A DNA stretch of 64,000 nt from Elmis aenea (Eukaryota; Arthropoda; Insecta; Coleoptera; Elmidae), in NCBI GenBank assembly GCA_947652605.1, contig OX393582.1, positions 9,262,544 through 9,326,543 on the forward strand, given 5' to 3'. Below, piece after piece: positions 57,656 through 64,000 of the stretch (position 1 is the stretch's first letter; every line of letters begins with the position of its first letter). The position numbers and the translations under genes are program-made. The notes beneath the pieces were generated by a model. The model was not told where the DNA came from. It saw only the letters and a list, made by a program, of their open reading frames with translations, and searched no databases.

Positions 57656-57855
57656 TGTATTGTTAGAGTTAATCCCAAAGACTTTAAGAATTGTTTATTT
57701 TGTTCGGTTAAGACAATAATAGACCGTTTCGTTGCAGAAGTTGCTGTCGGTGTTGTTGTTGTTGTTGATCCTTTCAAATCAGCCGCACAACTAACGTTTG
57801 CAATGGACGCTCGAACACTTTTATTTATGCTGTTGCCGTCATTAAAAATTAGCAT
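57652..57855 (-). CDS. Small protein upstream of the capsid gene, 67 aa
   Basis: ATG at 57,855. It has a Thr-rich middle (poly-Thr) and a C-terminus reading VLTEQNKQFLKSLGLTL. The 'LTxxNxxFLxSLG' ending is familiar from small ORFs next to Polinton capsid genes. The stop overlaps the capsid start by four bases, so reinitiation on a shared mRNA is plausible. The role is unknown; a short capsid-associated peptide is a guess. Confidence 0.6.
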   Translation of the reverse strand: MLIFNDGNSINKSVRASIANVSCAADLKGSTTTTTPTATSATKRSIIVLTEQNKQFLKSLGLTLTIQ

Positions 57856-57948
57856 TTTTTAAAAAAAAAATAAAATATCTCAAACTAAGATCTTATTTCT
57901 TCGATGTCCGCGCACCTCATAAGACGATATTCCCAGAGCATCCGTGTT

Positions 57949-58653
57949 TTATAGGTGCCCCTCGTCAGCCTTACTGCTCGGTTTTAAGTGCAGTCTTAAT
58001 GTGATAGTTTCTTCGCGAAAATCGATCAATTTGCCGTCCTGATCGACCAAATTGATAATAATTGAACTTATGGCCTTGGTGTTTACGGGCAGGTAGATTA
58101 TATTCTTTGGCACTTCATTTATTTTATATCCTGGTAAAACATCAGGTGCGAATTCGTGAATTGTATGAACAGGCCTATCGTTCATATACGAGCCCGTAGT
58201 TATGCTGCATTCGACGCGGATAGAATTAACTTGGTTTATGTTAACAGGCAAATCAGACGCGACAATTTGGTTTGGTTGAATTACACGTTTGCTAAAGCCT
58301 AAAACTTCGCCAATCGATCGCTCCTTGTCAAAGTAAACTGGATGCGTCGTTTTGATTTCCGTCTTGAGTGTGTTAGTGTTGGCGCGAATCGTAACTGTAG
58401 GCGGTGGTTGCATTCTTTTCAGCGCGCTTCTAATGTACTCTTCTATATCGTCAATTTCATACGCCCCTTCCGGTATTTCAATTATTTCATTTCCAATATG
58501 AAACAAGTTATTCCTTTTAAGGATATTGGATATAGAATTATATGTGTATAGACTAACTAAACCGCACTCATAGTCAGAATTTAATTCTATTGGCGGAAAA
58601 TAATTCGCATACAAAGTGGATTGTTTTCCAGAGAAATTTAATATTCTAGCCAT
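57949..58653 (-). CDS. Polinton minor capsid (penton-like) protein
   Basis: 234 aa from ATG at 58,653. Expected to be a single jelly-roll protein forming the five-fold vertices. Characteristic blocks are ELNSDYECGLVSLYTYNSI (about 23-41), EIPEGAYEIDDIEEYI, SIGEVLGFSKRV, NSIRVECSITTGSYMNDRP, HTIHEFAPDVLPGYKI and IIINLVDQDGKLIDFREE. These match the conserved Polinton penton protein as I remember it. The gene looks complete and lies in the minus-strand virion block between the 67-aa and protease genes. Confidence 0.85.
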   Translation of the reverse strand: MARILNFSGKQSTLYANYFPPIELNSDYECGLVSLYTYNSISNILKRNNLFHIGNEIIEIPEGAYEIDDIEEYIRSALKRMQPPPTVTIRANTNTLKTEIKTTHPVYFDKERSIGEVLGFSKRVIQPNQIVASDLPVNINQVNSIRVECSITTGSYMNDRPVHTIHEFAPDVLPGYKINEVPKNIIYLPVNTKAISSIIINLVDQDGKLIDFREETITLRLHLKPSSKADEGHL

Positions 58654-58701
58654 GGTAAAGGTTATAATAAAACTAAACGATATGCATATGGAATCCTTTA
58701 T

Positions 58702-59079
58702 TTATACAGCACATGTAAATAAAAAATTTAAACATAAATGCCCGCATATTACAGAATCATTCGGTTGATATCTATTATAATTATACTTTATGTTCTTTCC
58801 TAGATAGCGGACGATCTGTCGGGGCGGCTTCAAGTTTCCATAGCTGTCGAAATATATTGCGCGCGCACCTCTTTTAGTGTATGCTATCCAATGGGTGCCC
58901 GGACCGTTCGACGTATCCAGATTCACAATTCCGCATTCCGTATGGCGAGGCTCGGACGGCAGAGTATCCAGCATAAACACGCCTCTAAAGTTGGGAATAT
59001 ATTTTGCTAACTTATATAAATCTAGCTCGTCGAGTGGTCGTCTTCTTGTCGTCGTCGTCGTCGTCGTCGTCGGTAGCAT
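58702..59079 (-). CDS. Adenain-like cysteine protease
   Basis: 125 aa from ATG at 59,079. Expected to cleave capsid precursors during virion maturation. The catalytic set can be placed as His63 (GTHWIAY), Asp78 (YFDSYG), Gln105 (YQPNDS) and Cys112 (ICGHLCLNFL), in the order of the adenovirus protease family. The N-terminus carries a poly-Thr run from a GTC microsatellite, so the true start could be a little downstream. The PLA2-domain gene ends two bases before this start, suggesting a shared transcript. Confidence 0.88.
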   Translation of the reverse strand: MLPTTTTTTTTRRRPLDELDLYKLAKYIPNFRGVFMLDTLPSEPRHTECGIVNLDTSNGPGTHWIAYTKRGARAIYFDSYGNLKPPRQIVRYLGKNIKYNYNRYQPNDSVICGHLCLNFLFTCAV

Positions 59080-59081
59080 AT

Positions 59082-59936
59082 TTAAAAGTTTTTTGGCTTT
59101 AAATAAAGACCGAGTCCTTTTCGATACGGTTTAAGAAATAGTCCTTTGCCCATAGCAATTGTCTCCATTTTTTTGTTGTGTCGTTCGCTTTCGGACAATT
59201 GTTTTCGCGCCGTTTTTATATCGCTAACAGCTTTCGCAATACCTGCCGCGCCGCCAGATAAGGTTCCAATTGCAGATAAACCGGCGAATATTGGTAGGAG
59301 AGGTAACACCCCGCCTACTTTCGGAATCGGTATCACCCGTGCTGCTGCCGTCTTCGGAAGTTTGATTAGTTTATTTTTCGCATTATTTCTTGCCGCTGCT
59401 AGCGCTAACTTAATAGCGCTTTGAATGTTTTTAGTTTTCTTGGATTTTACAACAGTCCGACGACGACGACTACGACTCCTCCTACTACTCCTCCTACTAC
59501 TCCTCGTCATCGCAGCACGTAGCGTTTTAACATTTTTTTTCTTGGATTTATTAGCTCTCGCACCCATTCCCAGTTTCGCTTTTCCTTTCATAATGTTTGT
59601 CACGAACCACGCATTCGTCCGTTCTCCAAATTTCGCGTCGCTATCTTTGACTCTCTCCCAAGCTCTTTCGGCCAACCGAAGATCGGCCTGATTCCTTGCG
59701 GACGTATCTCTAGATTTAGAATACGCGATATCGTGCTCTTTGCATGCGCGATCCAAAGGATTTATACCTGGATCGCCTCTAGCCAGACGTTTTTTTAATT
59801 TCGTGCCGGGACCGCAATATTGATAGCCGCCTGGGAGGTGCAACTCGAAGGGCAAATTATTTATCGCCCTGTTGAGTAAACCTTTACCTCGAACGGTCGA
59901 CTTACATTTGATCGAAGGTTTTCTATGCTCAATCAT
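59082..59936 (-). CDS. PLA2-domain virion core protein
   Basis: 284 aa from ATG at 59,936. Residues 35-72 form a phospholipase A2 core of the parvovirus VP1 type: a YCGPGT calcium loop (40-45) and CKEHDIAYS with the catalytic His-Asp pair (68-69). It would hydrolyse membrane lipids, perhaps for escape from endosomes. Residues about 145-170 are Arg/Ser-rich and probably bind DNA or act as a nuclear signal. A hydrophobic Gly/Ala/Leu stretch (about 205-235) and a KGLFLKPYRKGLGLYLKP end resemble small basic core proteins of adenovirus-like capsids. It appears to combine entry and core functions. Confidence 0.85.
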   Translation of the reverse strand: MIEHRKPSIKCKSTVRGKGLLNRAINNLPFELHLPGGYQYCGPGTKLKKRLARGDPGINPLDRACKEHDIAYSKSRDTSARNQADLRLAERAWERVKDSDAKFGERTNAWFVTNIMKGKAKLGMGARANKSKKKNVKTLRAAMTRSSRRSSRRSRSRRRRTVVKSKKTKNIQSAIKLALAAARNNAKNKLIKLPKTAAARVIPIPKVGGVLPLLPIFAGLSAIGTLSGGAAGIAKAVSDIKTARKQLSESERHNKKMETIAMGKGLFLKPYRKGLGLYLKPKNF

Positions 59937-60040
59937 TTTATAGCGATGTTGTTGTTGTTGTTATCGAGACCATTGTTTTACATGTACTGCTGACTCATTT
60001 TAAATAGTCGCCCATATATATTTTTTATTTAGTCGATAAA
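59937..60040. promoter_or_regulatory. Divergent promoter region
   Basis: 104 bp between the starts of the minus-strand PLA2/core gene and the plus-strand ATPase. It contains a (GTT)n run and an AT-rich CATATATATTTTTTATTTAG box about 20-30 bp before the ATPase start. It probably holds promoters for both virion blocks. Confidence 0.5.
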
Positions 60041-60736
60041 ATGCGGTTGATCGATCAACACGATAAATTAACCATCAAAAATATCGACGTTATTCAAAAC
60101 GATGATCAAACAACACAACATTTCAAACATAGTAAATTATTGCCGAACAGTATTCGCGCGATAATTGTAGGTCCCTCTAGTTGCGGTAAGACGAACGTAG
60201 TAATAGCTTTAGTTAAACATCCCAACGGTTTAAAGTTTGAAAATATTTACATATATTCGAAATCTTTATATCAGCCTAAATACGAATATCTGCAAACATT
60301 GTTTTCCGATATAAGGCAAATAGGATATCATACCTTTTCCGAACACAATGCCGTTCTGCCGCTCGAGGAGGCGAAACAAAATTCGATATTTATTTTTGAC
60401 GACATTGCGTGCGAAAAGCAGGATCATATAAGATCCTACTTTTGCAGAGGACGCCATAAAGAAATCGACAGCTTTTACTTATGCCAAACATACAGCCATA
60501 TTCCGAAACAATTGGTGCGCGATAATGCGAATTTATTAATTATTTTTAAGCAAGATAATTTAAATTTAAAACATATATACGAGGATCACGTCAATACGGA
60601 CATGCGACTAGAACAATTTCACGAAATGTGCTCGAAATGTTGGAAGGAAAAATACGATTTCTTGGTCATCAACAAAGATTGCTCGATAGAAAACGGCCGA
60701 TATCGGAAAGGATTCGATACGTTTATTTTATTATAA
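60041..60736 (+). CDS. FtsK/HerA-family DNA-packaging ATPase
   Basis: 231 aa from ATG at 60,041. It would pump the element's DNA into capsids. Walker A is GPSSCGKT (residues 44-51). Walker B is SIFIFDD (115-121), with a hydrophobic strand and an acidic pair. RSYFCRGRHK (about 131-140) and SFYLCQTYSHIP (about 144-155) fit the sensor and arginine-finger region of A32-like ATPases. The length is normal for Polintons. AATAAA follows directly after the stop. Confidence 0.9.
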   Translation: MRLIDQHDKLTIKNIDVIQNDDQTTQHFKHSKLLPNSIRAIIVGPSSCGKTNVVIALVKHPNGLKFENIYIYSKSLYQPKYEYLQTLFSDIRQIGYHTFSEHNAVLPLEEAKQNSIFIFDDIACEKQDHIRSYFCRGRHKEIDSFYLCQTYSHIPKQLVRDNANLLIIFKQDNLNLKHIYEDHVNTDMRLEQFHEMCSKCWKEKYDFLVINKDCSIENGRYRKGFDTFILL

Positions 60737-60782
60737 ATAAAGCCGACACCAATCGCTCGACTCATTAGATTATCGGGAACCG

Positions 60783-61000
60783 CTGCCGCCGCCGCCGCCG
60801 CCGCCGATCAAAGCTGTTATCAGGAGCTGATCGAAGCTGTTCGAAAGCTGATCGAGCCTGTTCATAGTCTGTTATAAGGCGGTATCGGGAGCTGATCAAA
60901 GCTGTTCAAAACAGATCAAAGCTGTTATCAGGAGCTGATCGAAGCTGTTCGAAAGCTGATCGAGCCTGTTCGCAGTCTGTTCATAACCTCTTCATAAGCT
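60783..61000 (+). repeat. GCC microsatellite and 108-bp spaced direct repeats
   Basis: (GCC)n at 60,783-60,805. A block of about 65 bp containing GATCAAAGCTGTTATCAGGA starts at 60,806 and recurs at 60,914 nearly unchanged. Between and after the copies are many AGCTG(A/T)TC variants. No long open frame uses it on the plus strand, so it is probably noncoding: a leader, recombination site or binding array in front of the next gene. Confidence 0.75.
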
Positions 61001-61033
61001 GTTCGTAGTAGCCGATGATTGCAAGCTGTCACG

Positions 61034-61945
61034 ATGAAAGAAAAAGTAGTCGAGGATCTTATTATTGCACGAAACATAATTCGAAAAAAATATAAAATGC
61101 TGAAATCTGGTCGGTTAGAGAGTACGGCTCGTTGGGAAGAAATCTTGCAGCCGATTACGTCGCCTTTAAAACAATTAACGAGAAAAAATAGCGGTAAATC
61201 TGGAGCGATCACGTTTATAGATGAGCCCGAATTGCCATCGCCATCGAAAAGAAAAAAGAAGTCCAAATCGAGTTACGAACGAGCAGTAAACACGACGAGT
61301 ATGCCGTCGTCGAGCATCGGCACTCCATCAATAATTCCCGCAGAGTCTATTGTCGATTCTAGCCCCGAAGAAGAATCGCCAGAAGCTTCATTAGTAGGCG
61401 AGTCATCGACAGACAGATCTATACGATTGCTCGACATAAGTAACGCAGATTTTGATAATAAGTACGGTCCTTACTTCAGCGCCGATGATGAAGTTTGGAA
61501 AATTGGCAATTCTCCTTTCCAAATGGACAATCAAAATATCTTTATTAACGACAAGGTCTACAAGCTAACAGACGGCTTGAAACTGTTAATCTTTTTTAAA
61601 GAGCCGAATCTCCAACTTTGCAATAACCGCGAGATTTCTGATTATTTAGAAATCGTTAGGGCAAGTAATGTGATGCATCGCAATTATGACGAAACACAAC
61701 AGATTGCCGGCAATAAAAGTTTTAAGTATAAATTAATTAAAAATATTTCGAAAAGCATTCACACCGGCTCAGGGCTGATGGAGTTTTCAACAAATAAAAC
61801 CGACTACGTATATTGGGACGATCCCAATGAACTAGTCGACAGACTTAAACTTTTATTCGCATCGCAACAAGCCGGACACAATAATCACAATAACGAAATT
61901 ATCAGCATCATCGAAGAATTACGAGAGGCTAAAATTATCGTATAA
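61034..61945 (+). CDS. Polinton protein with DUF8207-like C-terminal domain
   Basis: About 303 aa from ATG at 61,034 (an upstream in-frame TTG is unlikely to be the start). The N-terminus is helical and basic, residues about 60-150 are Ser/Pro/Glu-rich and probably disordered. The C-terminal domain includes DGLKLLIFFKEP, SDYLEIVRASNVMHRNY, YVYWDDPNELVDRLKLLFAS and EIISIIEELREAKII. I remember the YVYWDDPNELVDRL block as typical of the domain labelled DUF8207 in insect Polinton proteins. The function is unknown; a structural or DNA-associated virion role is a guess. Confidence 0.75.
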   Translation: MKEKVVEDLIIARNIIRKKYKMLKSGRLESTARWEEILQPITSPLKQLTRKNSGKSGAITFIDEPELPSPSKRKKKSKSSYERAVNTTSMPSSSIGTPSIIPAESIVDSSPEEESPEASLVGESSTDRSIRLLDISNADFDNKYGPYFSADDEVWKIGNSPFQMDNQNIFINDKVYKLTDGLKLLIFFKEPNLQLCNNREISDYLEIVRASNVMHRNYDETQQIAGNKSFKYKLIKNISKSIHTGSGLMEFSTNKTDYVYWDDPNELVDRLKLLFASQQAGHNNHNNEIISIIEELREAKIIV

Positions 61946-61981
61946 AATCAGCGCTTTTGTTTTACTTTTAACATTATCGAA

Positions 61982-62497
61982 ATGGGCATCGACAAATTCG
62001 GACGTTCTCTGGCGGCAACAACAACAAAACACCAACAACAACGAGCCGGGTTCGTTTTAAGTGTAGACGGTAACGTAGATATAAAACATAAGCGCATTTG
62101 CAATCTACGTAAACCCACCGAAAATTCCGACGCAACTAACAAATTTTATGTCGATGAGCAAATTACTCAAAGTTCAAAACTCGTTAAAACCGATACGAAA
62201 TCCTATTTCGATCAGAAATTTACTCAGTCTTTGAATCCCATTAAAAACGAATTGAGACAAAAGATCATGAACACTTTCGAGTCAATTAAAAAGCTTGAAA
62301 CAGCAATAAAAAAGTTGGAAAAACAATATCATGAAGTCGATATGAAAGTGACAAAAGTTGCGCAAAACCCCGTCGCTGCTGCTGCTTCGACATCGACACA
62401 AAACTTAAACTCGCAATCGATATCATCGAGTAGTGTGCGGCCATCAGCAGCGGCAACAAATACGCCTTCAACAAACAAAAGAATGAAAATAGAATGA
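61982..62497 (+). CDS. Coiled-coil fibre-like protein
   Basis: 171 aa from ATG at 61,982. Residues 1-10 read MGIDKFGRSL, a start I associate with Polinton fibre-like proteins. Residues about 28-58 (DGNVDIKHKRICNLRKPTEN then DATNKFYVDEQI) follow the 'DIxNKRIxNVxxPxxxxDAxxKxYVD' pattern of trimeric phage and virus fibre proteins. A heptad-type coiled coil runs about 80-125 (IKKLETAIKKLEKQYHEV), then a Ser/Thr/Ala-rich tail. It may be a capsid spike. Its TGA overlaps the integrase ATG (ATGA, 62,494-62,497). Confidence 0.7.
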   Translation: MGIDKFGRSLAATTTKHQQQRAGFVLSVDGNVDIKHKRICNLRKPTENSDATNKFYVDEQITQSSKLVKTDTKSYFDQKFTQSLNPIKNELRQKIMNTFESIKKLETAIKKLEKQYHEVDMKVTKVAQNPVAAAASTSTQNLNSQSISSSSVRPSAAATNTPSTNKRMKIE

Positions 62498-63408
62498 GCA
62501 AACAACAGCTAGTAAATGAATTGCACAAACCGGCGCGTCGTAACTTTAAACGTCGTACAGTTATTCTAAAAGGTATTAACGATCTTTGGCAAGCAGATTT
62601 AGTCGAAATGGGCGAATACTCGTCCGAAAATAATGGATTCCGATATTTGCTGACAGTTATTGATGCTTTCACCAAATTTGCATGGGCTCTACCGATCAAA
62701 ACCAAATCAGGACCCGAAGTGACGAACGCAATGAAGCAAATTTTAATAAAACAATCGCCTAAACATCTACAAACAGACGACGGTAAAGAATTTTATAATG
62801 TTCATTTCGGAAATTTAATGAAAAAACATGTCATCAACCATTATTCGACATTCACAACCTTAAAAGCATCGATCGTCGAACGTTTCAACCGGACACTGAA
62901 GGGCCTAATGTGGAAACAATTTAGTCTGAATGGAAATTACAAATGGACCAATATCGTTCGAGATCTCGTCAAAAAATACAATAGCACAGTTCATACGACC
63001 ATCAAAATGCGCCCGTGCGATGTAAATTCGACAAACGAGAAAAAATTATTAAACACTGTCTATAGCAAAATCAAAACGCTTCCATTGCCCAAATTCAAAG
63101 TCGGAGAAAAGGTCCGCATAAGCAAATATAAACATCTTTTCGAGAAGGGTTACACGCCCAACTGGACGACGGAAATTTTTACGATTAAAACGTTCAAAAA
63201 TACAAATCCTGTCACATACATTCTCAAAGACTATCAAGACAATGAAATTCGAGGCTGTTTTTACGAGCACGAACTGTTAAAGACCAAGCATCCTAATGTT
63301 TACCTCGTTCAAAAAGTTTTAAAAAAAAGCAGAAATAAAGTATACGTCAGATGGTTAGGCTTTTCTGACGCACACAATTCTTGGATTAATAAAAACGCAA
63401 TTTTATAA
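62494..63408 (+). CDS. Retroviral-type (rve) integrase with chromodomain
   Basis: 304 aa from ATG at 62,494. It inserts the element's linear DNA into the host genome. The catalytic triad is D35 (WQADLVE), D95 (TDDGKEF) and E129 (SIVERFNRTL), with the usual Polinton spacing of about 33 residues between the last two. An SH3-like part follows (FKVGEKVRISKYK, about 210-222). Residues 267-304 are a chromodomain (YLVQKVLKKS ... VYVRWLGFSDAHNSWI), which would guide insertion to marked chromatin. The retroviral HHCC zinc domain is not visible at the N-terminus. The frame is intact. Confidence 0.95.
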   Translation: MSKQQLVNELHKPARRNFKRRTVILKGINDLWQADLVEMGEYSSENNGFRYLLTVIDAFTKFAWALPIKTKSGPEVTNAMKQILIKQSPKHLQTDDGKEFYNVHFGNLMKKHVINHYSTFTTLKASIVERFNRTLKGLMWKQFSLNGNYKWTNIVRDLVKKYNSTVHTTIKMRPCDVNSTNEKKLLNTVYSKIKTLPLPKFKVGEKVRISKYKHLFEKGYTPNWTTEIFTIKTFKNTNPVTYILKDYQDNEIRGCFYEHELLKTKHPNVYLVQKVLKKSRNKVYVRWLGFSDAHNSWINKNAIL

Positions 63409-63421
63409 ATGAATCATTCGG

Positions 63422-63619
63422 ATGTTTTTATCGTCGTATTATTCCTTATCAGACCCCACAAGCGCGCGCGCGCGCACGATTAATCTTATAAAAGCGAATT
63501 CAGGCGTCGACAAAAAACTAGTCCGAACCCGCGCGTATACAGCCAGCATCTTGTACCGCGAAAGTGCCGCCAGCAAAGCGAATAAATCCGATCAGCAGAT
63601 AGCAGCAGCATTAACATGA
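63422..63619 (+). CDS. Small ORF between integrase and the signal-peptide gene (doubtful)
   Basis: 65 codons from ATG at 63,422. The start is hydrophobic/Ser-rich and the middle is Arg/Lys-rich. A (CG)n run at about 63,464-63,476 lies within it. Its TGA overlaps the ATG of the next gene (ATGA, 63,616-63,619), as in two other gene pairs of this element. No family is recognised. It may be only a leader with upstream ORFs, since a 24-codon ORF at 63,409-63,483 overlaps it. Confidence 0.3.
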   Translation: MFLSSYYSLSDPTSARARTINLIKANSGVDKKLVRTRAYTASILYRESAASKANKSDQQIAAALT

Positions 63620-64000
63620 AGAGTATTTATTTTATTCTTCTTATTTTACCTCTCATTATTCGACGAGGAGCAATCGGTTCACCAATTCCAATAAACCTAC
63701 TGGAGCCAGATCATATTAGTCGAACGAAATTTAATGTTCAATTACCGAGCAATCAAACAGTTCAGATTAATTTATCGTTTAAACTGCTAACGCCTAGTAA
63801 ATCTTTGCCGACGCTCGAACCTGCCAACTTTGTGCAACCCGACGATGAAACGTCGTCAAGTTCAAATATATCAACACCGACGACGACGAAGGCGTTAGAA
63901 ACGGACGAACTATTCTCCTCTTCGGAAACTCCGCATTTAGTTACCGGCGAAGAGGCCATCGAAGACTTCAGACGACATCTAATCGATAGAGAGATGGAAA
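63616..64000 (+). CDS. Signal-peptide protein, partial (cut by window edge)
   Basis: ATG at 63,616 opens a frame that stays open to the last base (128 codons). Residues 1-15 are MKSIYFILLILPLII, a short basic start and a strong hydrophobic core, followed by RRGAIGSP, so a cleavable signal peptide or N-terminal anchor is likely. Two N-x-S/T sites follow closely (NQT and NLS). Residues about 75-115 are Ser/Thr/Glu-rich like a mucin-type stalk, and helix EDFRRHLIDREME closes the visible part. The protein would enter the secretory pathway. An envelope or surface glycoprotein is possible, but no family is recognised from this part. Confidence 0.65.
   Translation, partial: MKSIYFILLILPLIIRRGAIGSPIPINLLEPDHISRTKFNVQLPSNQTVQINLSFKLLTPSKSLPTLEPANFVQPDDETSSSSNISTPTTTKALETDELFSSSETPHLVTGEEAIEDFRRHLIDREME

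Larger units (their letters stand above)
47381..64000. mobile_element. Polinton/Maverick (adintovirus-like) element, right end outside window
   Basis: A single region of at least 16 kb holds family B DNA polymerase, retroviral-type integrase with chromodomain, FtsK/HerA packaging ATPase, adenain-like protease, double-jelly-roll major capsid and penton-like protein. That is the defining gene set of Polintons. The left limit is uncertain. AGTGAC at 47,381 fits the AGT start expected of Polinton ends, and base composition changes there. However, the terminal inverted repeat can only be proved with the right end, which is not in the window. The capsid, packaging and integration genes appear intact, unlike the older elements to the left. 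Confidence 0.93.

Noticed and set aside
59146..59691. Two hydrophobic plus-strand frames opposite the PLA2/core gene
   Set aside because: Antisense shadows of the Arg- and Ala-rich segments of a well-supported minus-strand gene.

Overview
The window looks like AT-rich nuclear DNA of an arthropod, most likely an insect. It is dense with decayed mariner/Tc1, PIF/Harbinger, hAT, P-like, Jockey-like and RTE-like transposon fragments, has GT-AG introns and AATAAA signals, and shows no bacterial operons, rRNA or recognisable tRNA. I could not fix the species.

Positions 1 to about 47,380 are a transposon graveyard. I found no convincing host protein-coding gene there. I recognise two mariner copies with both terminal inverted repeats (19,331-20,626 and 30,980-31,792), a PIF/Harbinger-type element with a MADF/Myb-SANT-like ORF and a TTA target duplication (18,546-19,320), three other Tc1/mariner transposase remnants, a P-element/THAP9-like transposase fragment, Jockey-like and RTE-like reverse transcriptase remnants on both strands, and many long inverted-repeat (MITE/foldback) elements. 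The large ones are at 9,921-10,718, 21,904-22,319, 40,424-40,839, 43,495-43,802, 44,003-44,817 and 46,323-46,962.

From about 47,380 to the right edge lies most of a Polinton/Maverick (adintovirus-like) element, a self-synthesising virus-like DNA transposon. It is much better preserved than its surroundings. Its right end is outside the window and the exact left end is uncertain. From left to right it holds: a GC-rich, repeat-bearing left flank and a 302-bp palindrome; a small + ORF; a minus-strand accessory block (OB-fold-like protein, nucleotidyltransferase-like protein, acidic 118-aa protein); protein-primed family B DNA polymerase (+), apparently spliced to upstream C2H2 zinc-finger exons of which the first is broken; an unrecognised 129-aa gene (+); a minus-strand virion block (double-jelly-roll major capsid protein, a 67-aa protein, penton-like minor capsid protein, adenain-like protease, PLA2-domain core protein); then, divergently on +, the FtsK/HerA packaging ATPase, a DUF8207-like protein, a coiled-coil fibre-like protein, the retroviral-type integrase with chromodomain, a small ORF and the first 128 codons of a signal-peptide protein cut off by the window edge.

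Together these genes give replication (polB, possible ssDNA-binding protein), integration (integrase), and capsid assembly, maturation and packaging (capsid proteins, protease, PLA2/core protein, ATPase). The least explained parts are the nucleotidyltransferase-like gene, the spliced zinc-finger extension of polB, the 129-aa gene between duplicated 3' modules, and the secreted or membrane protein at the right edge.
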